Shown here: positions 8,308 to 15,878 of the stretch, piece after piece | Layout: the number at the start of each line of letters is the position of its first letter | Position numbering within the stretch: position 1 is the stretch's first letter | Assembly (NCBI GenBank): GCA_023653245.1 | Contig: JAMNXK010000011.1 | Coordinates: 1-21,268, forward strand | Direction of reading: 5' to 3' | DNA: 21,268 bases | Source of the DNA: Tagaea sp. | GTDB taxonomy: Bacteria; Pseudomonadota; Alphaproteobacteria; CACIAM-22H2 | Translations under genes and position numbers: made by a program | The notes under the pieces: generated by a model | Told to the model about the DNA's origin: nothing | Database searches by the model: none | Seen by the model: only the letters and a program-made list of their open reading frames with translations

Positions 8308-8694
8308 ATGGCCGTCAATCCCATCAATCCCGCGATCATGGGCGGCGCTCCCGCCGCCTACACCAACGGCATGCACGCCGTCGGCGCGCGCGAGACGCTC
8401 TATATCTCGGGCCAAATCGGCATCGACGCCAACGGCGTCGCGGCGCCGGATTTCGCGGCGCAAACGCGCCAGACCTGGGCGAACATCGAAGCGATCCTGA
8501 AGGATTCCGGCATGACGATCGAGAACATCGTCAAGACCACGATCTTCCTGGTCGATCGTGCCGACTACCCCGCCTTCGTCGATATTCGCAAGCAGGTTCT
8601 GAAGGGTCACAAGCCGGCTTCGACCCTCGTCTACGTCGCGGGTCTCGTGAAGCCCGAATGGAAGGTCGAGATCGAGGCGATCGCCGTCAAGTGA
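8308..8694 (+). CDS. RidA/YjgF/UK114-fold protein lacking the catalytic arginine
   Basis: A 128-residue Rid-superfamily protein, with typical ISGQIGID (about 33-40), an NIEAIL helix and the C-terminal VEIEAIAV strand. Family members form trimers with active sites between subunits; RidA proper hydrolyses reactive enamine/imine intermediates using Arg105. Here the segment reads HKPASTLVYVAGL and position 105 is serine, so it is probably not an archetypal enamine deaminase. Related catabolic-operon homologues act as hydrolases or tautomerases, which fits a role in the pathway. The ATG at 8308 has GAGGAAG seven bases upstream; a GTG at 8287 would add seven residues. Confidence 0.88.
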   Translation: MAVNPINPAIMGGAPAAYTNGMHAVGARETLYISGQIGIDANGVAAPDFAAQTRQTWANIEAILKDSGMTIENIVKTTIFLVDRADYPAFVDIRKQVLKGHKPASTLVYVAGLVKPEWKVEIEAIAVK

Positions 8695-8720
8695 CGGCGA
8701 TACTGCCCGGGGAGACGAAG

Positions 8721-9170
8721 ATGGACTATGACCGCGGCGAACGCGGGGTCAGCGAGATCGGCTACCGGCTCGCGCAACGGCCCACGCGCATCCTGCACAC
8801 GATGTTGCGCGTGGGCAATCTCCAGCGCGCGCTCGATTTCTATATCGGCGCGCTCGGCATGCGGCTGTTGCGCCGGCAGGACTATCCGTCCGGGCGCTTC
8901 ACCCTCGCCTTCGTTGGCTACGGCGAGGAAGACGACGGGACCGTGCTCGAACTCACCCACAATTGGGACCGCGGCGAGCCCTATGCGCTGGGCGAGGCCT
9001 ACGGGCACGTGGCGCTGGCGGTGGACGACATCTATGCCACTTGCGCCGAACTCGCCGAAGCGGGCGTGAAGATCACGCGCCCGCCCGGGCCGATGAAGTT
9101 CAGCCCGACGCTGATCGCGTTCGTCGAGGACCCGGACGGCTACAAGATCGAACTCATCCAACGCGCGTGA
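8721..9170 (+). CDS. gloA: lactoylglutathione lyase (glyoxalase I)
   Basis: A 149-residue VOC-fold metalloenzyme closely matching bacterial Ni-type GloA: ILHTMLRVGNLQRALDFY near the N-terminus, then LAFVGYG, LELTHNW, YGHVAL and FVEDPDGYKIEL. The four metal ligands are all present: His26, Glu77, His96 and Glu144. GloA isomerises the hemithioacetal of methylglyoxal and glutathione. An unusual N-terminal extension of about 20 residues precedes the catalytic domain. GGGGAGA at about 8709 supports the ATG at 8721. Inside this operon it may detoxify a reactive dicarbonyl made by the pathway, or it may act on a different pathway thioester or ring product; the close match favours the former. Confidence 0.85.
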   Translation: MDYDRGERGVSEIGYRLAQRPTRILHTMLRVGNLQRALDFYIGALGMRLLRRQDYPSGRFTLAFVGYGEEDDGTVLELTHNWDRGEPYALGEAYGHVALAVDDIYATCAELAEAGVKITRPPGPMKFSPTLIAFVEDPDGYKIELIQRA

Positions 9171-9181
9171 GGGAGCGGACC

Positions 9182-10168
9182 ATGGACGATGCGACCCCAG
9201 CAAGGAACGGCACCGCCCCGCGTCGTCCGCCCGCCGAAGGCGAAGGCGGTGTGTTCAGTCAATCCTGGTTCCCCGTGGCGCTCGCAAGCGAACTTCGCGA
9301 CGACAAGCCGCTCGGGATCGACTTCCTCGACGGGCGGATCGTGGTCTATCGCGGGCCCGACAGAAAGGTCGCGGCCTTGTCGGGCTACTGCCCGCATGTC
9401 GGCGCCGATCTTTCCAAGGGAAGGTTGATCGACGGGCGCATCCAGTGCGCATTCCATCACTGGGAATACGATTCCGCCGGCGTGTGCGTGAAGACCGGGA
9501 TCGGCGATCCGCCGCCGCCCAGCGCCTGCTTGTTCCGCTTTCCGGTGCAAGAGCGCTTCGGTATCGTCTGGGTGTTCAACGGCGAGAAGCCACTTTTCGA
9601 TCTGCCGTGCTTCCCCTATCCCGACGACGCGCTGGAGACCCTGAACTACAAGGCCGAGCGTCCGTTGCGTTCCGATCCTTGGGTCTTCGCCGCCAACACG
9701 CCGGACATGCAGCATCTCAAAGTCGTGCACAAGATCCGTTTCCAGGTCGAGGACCCGCACGAGCTGGTCCGTTGGCACGATTGGGGCCACGAGTTCAGTT
9801 ATCGCGCGCTGCATCAAGGCGATGTGCAGATGGAGAATACGGCCGGCATCCGCGGCACGAGCATCTTCTATCGCTGGGGCATGTACGGCGATTTCTGGCG
9901 CGGGACGATCACCGGCTACGGTCTGCCGAGGCCCGGCCACAATCAAGTTTTCAACTGCAACGTCGTCCTCAAAGGGCCAAACGCGCGCACGCAACTCGAA
10001 ACCCTGCTCGAAATCTCGAAGCGCACGATCTCGGAGGATTGGGAAATCCTCGACACGATCAGCTTCCGCCAAGGCACGCTCACCAAGGGCGACAAGTCGC
10101 TGGCGAAGTTTCTCGCCTATCTGCGGAAGTTCCCCCGAGCGCATCCCTCGGCCAATTTCATTCGATGA
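9182..10168 (+). CDS. Rieske [2Fe-2S] non-haem iron oxygenase, catalytic subunit
   Basis: A 328-residue oxygenase. The Rieske domain has Cys70-Pro-His72 and Cys89-x2-His92 (CPHVGADL and CAFHHW). The catalytic domain has the mononuclear iron motif NTPDMQHLKVVH with Asp175, His178 and His183, and an acidic residue in ISEDWEIL that could supply the third ligand. It is close to KshA/vanillate-demethylase-like single-component-type oxygenases rather than ring-dioxygenase alpha subunits with a beta partner, since no beta subunit is encoded nearby. It would need a ferredoxin reductase that is not encoded here. The ATG at 9182 is preceded by GAGGGAG; the frame upstream lies in the glyoxalase gene. 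Confidence 0.92.
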   Translation: MDDATPARNGTAPRRPPAEGEGGVFSQSWFPVALASELRDDKPLGIDFLDGRIVVYRGPDRKVAALSGYCPHVGADLSKGRLIDGRIQCAFHHWEYDSAGVCVKTGIGDPPPPSACLFRFPVQERFGIVWVFNGEKPLFDLPCFPYPDDALETLNYKAERPLRSDPWVFAANTPDMQHLKVVHKIRFQVEDPHELVRWHDWGHEFSYRALHQGDVQMENTAGIRGTSIFYRWGMYGDFWRGTITGYGLPRPGHNQVFNCNVVLKGPNARTQLETLLEISKRTISEDWEILDTISFRQGTLTKGDKSLAKFLAYLRKFPRAHPSANFIR

Positions 10169-10169
10169 C

Positions 10170-10811
10170 ATGATGCGCCGGATCGCGATGGCGGATCTGT
10201 CCCGGACGGCGAAGTTCCGCCTGATCACCGGCGGCGTGGGGCCGCGCCCCATCGCGCTCGTGACCACGCTCAACTCCGATGGAAGCTGCAACGTCGCACC
10301 GTTCAGCGCTTTCAACTACGTCAGCGATGAGCCGCCCATCCTGGCGATCGGCTTCGACACGCATGGCGAGGAAGGCCACCGGCCGGGCGAGCGCAAGGAT
10401 ACGCTCGCCAATATCGGGCGGACCGGCGAATTCGTCGCCAACATGGTCGACGAGACGCTGCTCGACGCGGCGGTCGCTTGCGCGACCGACTACCCTGCCG
10501 GCGTGTCGGAGGCGGAGGTACTCGGACTCGTGCTCGCACCATCGACGGATGTCGCCTGCCCGCGCCTGGCGGACGCACCCATCGCCTGGGAGTGCGTGCG
10601 CCACGCGACGATCCCGCTCTCCGACACACGAACTTTGATTTTGGGCCGGATCGTCGCCGCCCAGATCGGCGAAGACCTGATCGACGGCGACGGCACGCGG
10701 ATCGACGCCGAGCGCTGGTTTCCCGTGGGTCGCCTTGGCGGCGCGCGCTACGCCCGCACGCGCGACCGTGTCGTGCGCCCGATCAAGCCGTTCCGAAGGT
10801 CCGGCGCGTAA
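10170..10811 (+). CDS. flavin reductase-like FMN-binding split-barrel protein
   Basis: A 213-residue protein of the DIM6/NTAB flavoprotein group. The core signature GPRPIALVTTLNSDGS followed by NVAPFSAFNYVSDEPPIL (about 25-60) binds FMN. Proteins of this group reduce flavin with NAD(P)H or act as flavoprotein oxygenases. The ATG at 10170 lies one base after the stop of the Rieske gene and lacks its own ribosome binding site, so it is probably translated by coupling, which hints at a joint function. It has no [2Fe-2S] domain, so it cannot by itself be the usual iron-sulfur reductase of a Rieske oxygenase. An ATG at 10188 is an alternative start. Confidence 0.87.
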   Translation: MMRRIAMADLSRTAKFRLITGGVGPRPIALVTTLNSDGSCNVAPFSAFNYVSDEPPILAIGFDTHGEEGHRPGERKDTLANIGRTGEFVANMVDETLLDAAVACATDYPAGVSEAEVLGLVLAPSTDVACPRLADAPIAWECVRHATIPLSDTRTLILGRIVAAQIGEDLIDGDGTRIDAERWFPVGRLGGARYARTRDRVVRPIKPFRRSGA

Positions 10812-10864
10812 ATCCCGCCCCAAAATACGGCAGCTACCTCCGGGGCCCACACCCAGTTCGGCCT

Positions 10865-12322
10865 TCACCAGTTCGACGCTCGCGGCGGCCCCGTGTCGAG
10901 CGCCGCGATACTGGCGTCGAAGCTGGCCCGGATCAGCGCGAGTTTTTCGGGCAGACGAACGGGATCGTCCCATAGATTCTCGAACTCCCACGGGTCGTTC
11001 GCGAGATCGTAGAACTCGCCGAACGGCTGGCCGTGATAGACGACGAGCTTGCGATCCTCGGTTCGATACATCGTCGCGTTCGTGCCTGCGGGCAGCTTGA
11101 GCGCGTCGAAATACTCCGCCCGGACGAAGTCGCGATGGCGATGCGGATCGGCCTCGCCGCAGGCTATCGGCAAGAGGCTGCGCCCTTCGAGGCGCGACGG
11201 CCGTCCGACGCCGCAGAGGTCGAGAAGGGTCGGCGCGATATCGGTCAGTTGGACTAGCGCGTCGCTCTTGAGGCCCGCCGCCGCGCCGGGAAGACGAACG
11301 ATCAGCGGCACGCGTACCAGGCCTTCGTAGAACCTCGCCCCTTTCAGCAACAGGCCGTGATCGCCGAGCATCTCGCCGTGGTCGCTCGTGTAGACGACGA
11401 TCGTGTCGTCGGCCAGTCCGAGCGCCGACAGACGATCGAGGATGCGGCCGAACTGCTCGTCGAGCAGACCGATCATCGCGTAGTACGCCGCCTGCAGCTT
11501 TCGGACGTCCTCGTGAAGGCCCAAGGCCGCACCCGTCGCGTAGACCTTGGGCGTCGCACCGTCGCGCGGGACCTCGTGGGGCGGGCGGGCCCGCGTCTGG
11601 AAATCGGCGGCGGCCAAGGCCGCCTGTTGGGCAATATCGGTGTCGCGAAATTGCGGCCCGGGCATGTCGCGCCAATCGAATTTCTCGCGCCACGCGCGCG
11701 GCGGGTCGAATGGCGGATGCGGATCGAACGGATTGACGGTCAGCAGCCATGGGCGCCCGGCGTTGCGCGCGATGAAGTCGCACGCCCGTTCGGCGCACCA
11801 GGTGCTTTGATGCAAGTCCGGGGGAATGCCGTCCGGGTCTTCGGCAAGTTCGCCGATCGAGTACCCCTTAGCGGCGATCCAATCGGCGTAGTCGTAACCA
11901 CCATGTGCCCTCGGCGCCAAGCTGTAGTCGAAAGTCGTGTAGCCGTCGTCCGCGCGCGCTTCGCGCCCGCCCGCGGCGGCGGCAAGGTGCAGCTTGCCGA
12001 CATTGCCGCAGACATACCCGGAATCGGCGAAGAGCTTGGTCACCAGCGGCGCGGCACCGGAGAACTCGGCGTTGCCGTTGCGGTTCGCACGGATCGTGCT
12101 GGGAAACAGTCCGGTCAGAAAACTGGCGCGACTGGGCGTGCAGACCGGCGATTGGCAGAAGGCGTGGGTGAACGCGACGCCGTCGGCCGCGAGCCGGTCG
12201 AGACTGGGCGTCTTCACATGTGGGTTCCCGAGCGCTCCGATCGTGTCGAATCGCTGCTGATCGGACGTGAACCACAGCACGTTGGGCCGCCGTCGCAATG
12301 CTCCTTCGGGCAGGCTCGTCAT
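10865..12322 (-). CDS. type I (formylglycine-dependent) sulfatase
   Basis: A 485-residue arylsulfatase-superfamily hydrolase. RPNVLWFTSDQQRFDT at 13-27 carries the first metal ligand (Asp21). CTPSRASFLTG starts at Cys61, the residue converted to formylglycine in the CxPxR motif. SDHGEMLGDHG supplies further metal ligands and LLKGARFYEG the sulfate-binding region. No signal peptide is visible, so it probably acts in the cytoplasm on an imported sulfate ester. It is convergent with the flavin-reductase gene and divergent from the GntR-type gene, with only 87 bp between the two starts, so it is likely controlled by that regulator. GAGAGGAC precedes the ATG. Phosphonate-monoester hydrolases share this fold and are an alternative. 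No maturase is encoded in the window. Confidence 0.92.
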   Translation of the reverse strand: MTSLPEGALRRRPNVLWFTSDQQRFDTIGALGNPHVKTPSLDRLAADGVAFTHAFCQSPVCTPSRASFLTGLFPSTIRANRNGNAEFSGAAPLVTKLFADSGYVCGNVGKLHLAAAAGGREARADDGYTTFDYSLAPRAHGGYDYADWIAAKGYSIGELAEDPDGIPPDLHQSTWCAERACDFIARNAGRPWLLTVNPFDPHPPFDPPRAWREKFDWRDMPGPQFRDTDIAQQAALAAADFQTRARPPHEVPRDGATPKVYATGAALGLHEDVRKLQAAYYAMIGLLDEQFGRILDRLSALGLADDTIVVYTSDHGEMLGDHGLLLKGARFYEGLVRVPLIVRLPGAAAGLKSDALVQLTDIAPTLLDLCGVGRPSRLEGRSLLPIACGEADPHRHRDFVRAEYFDALKLPAGTNATMYRTEDRKLVVYHGQPFGEFYDLANDPWEFENLWDDPVRLPEKLALIRASFDASIAALDTGPPRASNW

Positions 12323-12409
12323 GTCCTCTCGACTCCTTCGGCTGGTTCCGGATTCCGTCGCGTGTTATCGCCCCTTGCATCTTGTATACATGAGTGCTAG
12401 GATACAAAA
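12323..12409. promoter_or_regulatory. divergent sulfatase/gntR promoter with GntR-type operator
   Basis: An inverted repeat TTGTAT (12382-12387), 14 bases, ATACAA (12402-12407) overlaps a self-palindromic TGTATACA (12383-12390); the latter has the TGT/ACA form common in FCD-type GntR operators. For the plus strand, TTGCAT (12375-12380), a 17-base spacer and TAGGAT (12398-12403) form a plausible promoter. Its start point would fall at or next to the ATG at 12410, implying a leaderless transcript; alternatively AGGA at 12399-12402 serves as ribosome binding site for a transcript starting further upstream. The operator covers the promoter, which fits autorepression. Confidence 0.6.
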
Positions 12410-13159
12410 ATGAAATCCAGAGCGCAACGCGCGATCGACGTCGTCGATACGGGATCGGCCTCGGACAAGGCTTACGATCTCACCCGACGGGCGATTCTCG
12501 ATCTGACGTTCCCGCCCGGCAGCACGCTCTCCGAATCCCTTTTGGTGCAACAGATCGGCGCGAGCCGCACGCCGATCCGGCAAGCGCTGCAGCGTCTGGA
12601 ACATGAGGGATTGGTGCGCGTGTTCCCGCAGCGCGGTACCGTCGTGGCCCCTCTCGATCTTCAAGGTTTCCGCGAAGCGTTGTTCACCCGCATCGCCCTC
12701 GAATCCGCGACGGCGGCCGAAGCGGCGGGCAAGGCCGAACGCGCGGACGTCGCCGGCCTCGTCGAGCAGGTCGATGCGCAGCGCCGCGCCGTCGCGGGCG
12801 GCGACGACGCCGGCTTCTTCCGGCTCAACGAGATTTTCCATCGCACGATCATGGCGATCGCCGGCGTCCCCAATATCTGGACGGTCGTGCAAGCGGCAAA
12901 AGTGCATCTCGACCGGTTCCGGGCCGCGCATCTGGCGCTGACCGACAACTACCCGCTCGCGCCGATCGTGGAGGAGCACGCGTCGCTCGTCGATGCGTTC
13001 CGGCGGCGCCGGCCGTCGGACGCCGCGTCGCATATGCAGTTCCATATCCGCAAAGTGATCCCACGGGCCGAAATCCTGTTCGAGCGGCGGCCCGAATTGT
13101 TCGAGTGGCCACCCGGTCTGGTGGGCCCCGTCCGGCTCCGCGCCGTGACTGCCGACTGA
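12410..13159 (+). CDS. GntR-family transcriptional regulator with FCD domain
   Basis: A 249-residue regulator. The N-terminal winged helix (about 20-85) has LSESLLVQQIGASRTPIRQA and EGLVRVFPQRGTVV, typical of the FadR subgroup. The C-terminal FCD domain (about 90-220) is all-helical, with metal/effector-site candidates in ESATAAE, NEIFHRTIM, EEHASLVDA and SHMQFHI. FCD regulators usually respond to sugar acids, organic acids or related catabolic intermediates. It heads the module B operon and diverges from the sulfatase, with an operator-like dyad in between, so it probably represses both. Length is normal. Confidence 0.93.
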   Translation: MKSRAQRAIDVVDTGSASDKAYDLTRRAILDLTFPPGSTLSESLLVQQIGASRTPIRQALQRLEHEGLVRVFPQRGTVVAPLDLQGFREALFTRIALESATAAEAAGKAERADVAGLVEQVDAQRRAVAGGDDAGFFRLNEIFHRTIMAIAGVPNIWTVVQAAKVHLDRFRAAHLALTDNYPLAPIVEEHASLVDAFRRRRPSDAASHMQFHIRKVIPRAEILFERRPELFEWPPGLVGPVRLRAVTAD

Positions 13160-13206
13160 AGTCAAAAACGAAAATCCGGCATCGACCGGAACACAGGGAG
13201 GAAGCG

Positions 13207-14562
13207 ATGACCAAGATCCTGCACTCGCGACGCCAGTTCGGGCGCCTGGCGGCGGCCGGCCTCGTGGCGACGATCCCGATGGCAAGCGCCCGCGCCCAGA
13301 CGGAAGTGAACCCGGCGATTCTGCGGCGCGCCGCCGGGCGAGTTCTGCTGAACTTCCGCGCGTGGGAACGCTATCCCGCCAGCGACGTGCCGCAGCTCGC
13401 CCAGTTCCTCGACCGCAATCCGGACCTCTCGATACAGTGGGTCAGCACGCCGTTCGGCCGCTATCGCGACACGTTGATCGCCGAATTCGTCGCCCGAACG
13501 GCCGTGGATATCGTCCAGGTCCCGGAAACCGAGCTCGCGTCGTGGGCCGACAGCGGCTGGCTCGCGCCGCTCGACGGCTTGCCGGGGCTCGATACGGTCC
13601 TGCGGGCCGCGACCCCCACGGCCGTCACCGGCACCAAAGGCCTCGACGGAAAGACCTACGCCCTGCCCTTCCTCAGCGACGCGTTCGGCTTCGCCTACGA
13701 TCACGACGCGATGACGCGCGCCGGTTTCTCGACTCCGCCGAAGAATCTCGACGAACTGCGCACGCAAATGCAGGCCGTCAAGCGCGCGGGCATCGACGAG
13801 TTCCCCTTGAGTTTGGCCATGCGCCGGCAGCCCGGGCAGTTCTGGAGCCTTTGGGCGACGCTCTACGCGTCGGGCGCCGAACTGTTCGACGAGTCCGGCG
13901 CGCCGGTCTTCGACCGGCCGGGCCATCCGCTGGGGCCGATTCTGGAGTGGTACGTCGCCGCGATGAACGACTGGCGCATCACCTCGCCCGACGATCTGCA
14001 GCGCGACTGGGGCGCGTCGCGCACCGCGATCCGTTCGGGCGTCGTCAAATTCGGCTACATGGCGCAATACGCGCTCGCCGAGTTCAATATCTGGCCCGAC
14101 TCCCGCGCGGCCGGAAAGATCCGCATGGCGCTCGTGCCCGGTCTCGAACGCAACGACGTCGGCACGGTCGGCTACGCGCACAGCGTCGGCTTGGCCGCCG
14201 CCACGCGCAACCGCGACGCGGCGTGGCGCACGCTACGCGCCTACGCGGGTCCGGACGAGACCGGCGCCTTCGCCATGCCGCGCGCGCGGCTGCTGAGCGA
14301 AGGCGGGCGCAGCCCGTTCCCCAACCTGATCTCGGATCCGCAAGTCGGCGACTTCGTCAACCGGATGAATCTCGGCGACACGCGCGATTTCAACCGTCTT
14401 TCCGAGATCGGCCGTCAGCGCAAGGGCATCAAGACCACATGGTATCCGGAATGGGAGCAGACGATGATGGGCGCGGTCCAAGAAGCCCTTCTGCGCCGGA
14501 CCACCGTCCGGGCCGCCATCACCACCTCCGCCGACACCGCGCGGCGCCTCGCCCGGGGGTGA
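13207..14562 (+). CDS. sugar-type ABC transporter substrate-binding protein with Tat signal
   Basis: A 451-residue extracellular solute-binding protein of the family-1 (MalE/UgpB-like) type, seen from the length, the LDGKTYALPFLSDAFGFAYD segment (about 138-160) and a C-terminal MMGAVQEALL helix. The N-terminus SRRQFGRLAAAG followed by a hydrophobic stretch and ASARAQ is a twin-arginine signal with a signal peptidase site near residue 30, so export in a folded state is predicted, unlike the Sec-type binding protein of module A. CAGGGAGGAAG is placed well for the ATG at 13207. It should feed the MalF/MalG-like permeases encoded downstream. The ligand is unknown, probably a carbohydrate. Confidence 0.9.
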   Translation: MTKILHSRRQFGRLAAAGLVATIPMASARAQTEVNPAILRRAAGRVLLNFRAWERYPASDVPQLAQFLDRNPDLSIQWVSTPFGRYRDTLIAEFVARTAVDIVQVPETELASWADSGWLAPLDGLPGLDTVLRAATPTAVTGTKGLDGKTYALPFLSDAFGFAYDHDAMTRAGFSTPPKNLDELRTQMQAVKRAGIDEFPLSLAMRRQPGQFWSLWATLYASGAELFDESGAPVFDRPGHPLGPILEWYVAAMNDWRITSPDDLQRDWGASRTAIRSGVVKFGYMAQYALAEFNIWPDSRAAGKIRMALVPGLERNDVGTVGYAHSVGLAAATRNRDAAWRTLRAYAGPDETGAFAMPRARLLSEGGRSPFPNLISDPQVGDFVNRMNLGDTRDFNRLSEIGRQRKGIKTTWYPEWEQTMMGAVQEALLRRTTVRAAITTSADTARRLARG

Positions 14563-14613
14563 CCTTCGCCGTCCGTCGCCAACCACGATACGACCCTCAG
14601 GAAAAGGACCGTC

Positions 14614-15540
14614 ATGTCAGCCGTCGATGAATACCGGCGCGCGCTCGTCGCCGCGAACCCCTGCATCAGCCGATACAATCCGCTGCCGCGCATCCTGTTT
14701 CACGACGATTTCGACAAAGGCGTGAACGGCTGGTGCGAGCTCATCGGCAATCACGACGGCAACCTCGACAAGGTCCGGCCGGTGATCTCCGACATGCGCC
14801 CGCCGCAGATCAGCAACATGAGCTTCTTCGACATCGGCACGCATGGCGCCGTCGACGGCACCTACGCCCTCAAGCTCGCGACCCGGCCGAAGGCCCATCA
14901 CATGGCCCTCGCGATCAAGCGCCTCACCTACGTGAAGCCCGGCCTCGTGCAATTCGAGACCTACTTCGCCATCAAGGCCGAAGGGTGGATCGGCGCGCTC
15001 CCCGAGCGCCATTCCTCCTACGACGGGAACGTCGATCCGAGCGCCTCGGACTTCGGCGATTTCACCATCGGCAACGACGTCTGCGATCTCGAATTCGGCC
15101 GTCGCTACCACTGCGCGCTGCGCTACCTGAACACCGACGACGACGGCAATCTCGTGCGCAAGTGGATGTACAAGACGTCGCTGCAAACCTCGACGCGCAT
15201 GGTCCTGGAGGGCGCGCCCCATACGTCCGACTACCACGTGGCGCATCCGGACGATTGGGCGGACGTCCCGGGCGGCCAGCAGGCGCTCTGCTACAACGAA
15301 CTCCCCACGAAGATAAATTGGCATTACCTGCGCTACGTCTTCGATACGAGCGCGGGCCGCAACGTCGAGCTTCAGGTCGGCGACAAGGTGATGGACCTGC
15401 GCGCGCTGCCGGTTCCCACTTATCCGAAAGGCTACTGGGGCCTCGAGAAGCTGCTGAATTTCTGCGTCGACGTGCGCACGCATCGCGCGGTGCGCAACTT
15501 CATCTATCTCGATTCCGTCCTCGTCTCGGTGGATTGGTGA
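14614..15540 (+). CDS. unrecognised 308-residue protein, beta-rich, in sugar-transport operon
   Basis: I do not recognise a named family. The N-terminal part, with ILFHDDFDKGVNGWCEL (27-43) and later TYALKLATRP, resembles the opening strands of concanavalin-like or carbohydrate-binding beta-sandwich proteins (FxDDF...GW pattern), and the C-terminus ends YLDSVLVSVDW, again typical of such sandwiches. Conserved-looking aromatic and acidic residues (NHDGN, RHSSYDGN, DFGDF) could bind sugar or metal. There is no signal peptide or membrane segment, so a cytoplasmic location is expected. AGGAAAAGG supports the ATG at 14614. Its place between binding protein and permeases, and coupling to the next small gene, suggest a sugar-processing or sugar-sensing role (inference). 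Confidence 0.8.
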   Translation: MSAVDEYRRALVAANPCISRYNPLPRILFHDDFDKGVNGWCELIGNHDGNLDKVRPVISDMRPPQISNMSFFDIGTHGAVDGTYALKLATRPKAHHMALAIKRLTYVKPGLVQFETYFAIKAEGWIGALPERHSSYDGNVDPSASDFGDFTIGNDVCDLEFGRRYHCALRYLNTDDDGNLVRKWMYKTSLQTSTRMVLEGAPHTSDYHVAHPDDWADVPGGQQALCYNELPTKINWHYLRYVFDTSAGRNVELQVGDKVMDLRALPVPTYPKGYWGLEKLLNFCVDVRTHRAVRNFIYLDSVLVSVDW

Positions 15541-15545
15541 CCGAC

Positions 15546-15878
15546 ATGCTGAATCACGCTTTTACCGCCGTCGTCGAACGCAACGTCCTGGTCGATGGAA
15601 GGCTGGAGACGGAACCCTACGAAACCGCCTGGGCCGGCGAAGGCCGCTGGTTCGTGCACGTCCTGTCCGCCGATCCCGACGCCAAACTCGAGATCGCCGC
15701 GCAGATTTCGCCCGACGGTCTCACCTGGTGCGCCCACGAGTCCGCGCCGGTCGCGCGCACGGGACCGGGCCTGCTGAGCTTGCCGATGCGCGACCTCGGC
15801 CCGTGGCAACGGCTCGTGCTCGCGTCGCCGTCGGCGCGGCCGCTCAAAGTGATCGTGTATCTGTGTCTCAAGGCATGA
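15546..15878 (+). CDS. unrecognised 110-residue protein coupled to the 308-residue protein
   Basis: A small, beta-rich protein: VVERNVLVDG, WFVHVLSADPDAKLEIAAQ, SPDGLTW and VIVYLCLKA alternate like strands of a compact beta sandwich. No signal peptide or membrane segment is present and I recognise no family. The ATG at 15546 follows GGTGA (15536-15540) at five bases; a GTG at 15537 overlapping the previous stop is an alternative that adds three residues. The stop overlaps the MalF-like start as ATGA, so the gene is embedded by translational coupling between the 308-residue protein and the permease. A complex with the former is plausible. Confidence 0.75.
   Translation: MLNHAFTAVVERNVLVDGRLETEPYETAWAGEGRWFVHVLSADPDAKLEIAAQISPDGLTWCAHESAPVARTGPGLLSLPMRDLGPWQRLVLASPSARPLKVIVYLCLKA

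Noticed and set aside
8721..9170. Ring-cleaving extradiol dioxygenase of the VOC fold
   Set aside because: The match to glyoxalase I is nearly continuous, including all four metal ligands and the VEDPDGYKIEL end; extradiol dioxygenases are longer and use a His-His-Glu iron site.
10158..11798. Minus-strand open frame of 546 codons
   Set aside because: It covers the sulfatase gene in a different frame and the antisense of the flavin-reductase gene. The sulfatase frame has clear catalytic motifs, while this one is Arg-rich and motif-free.
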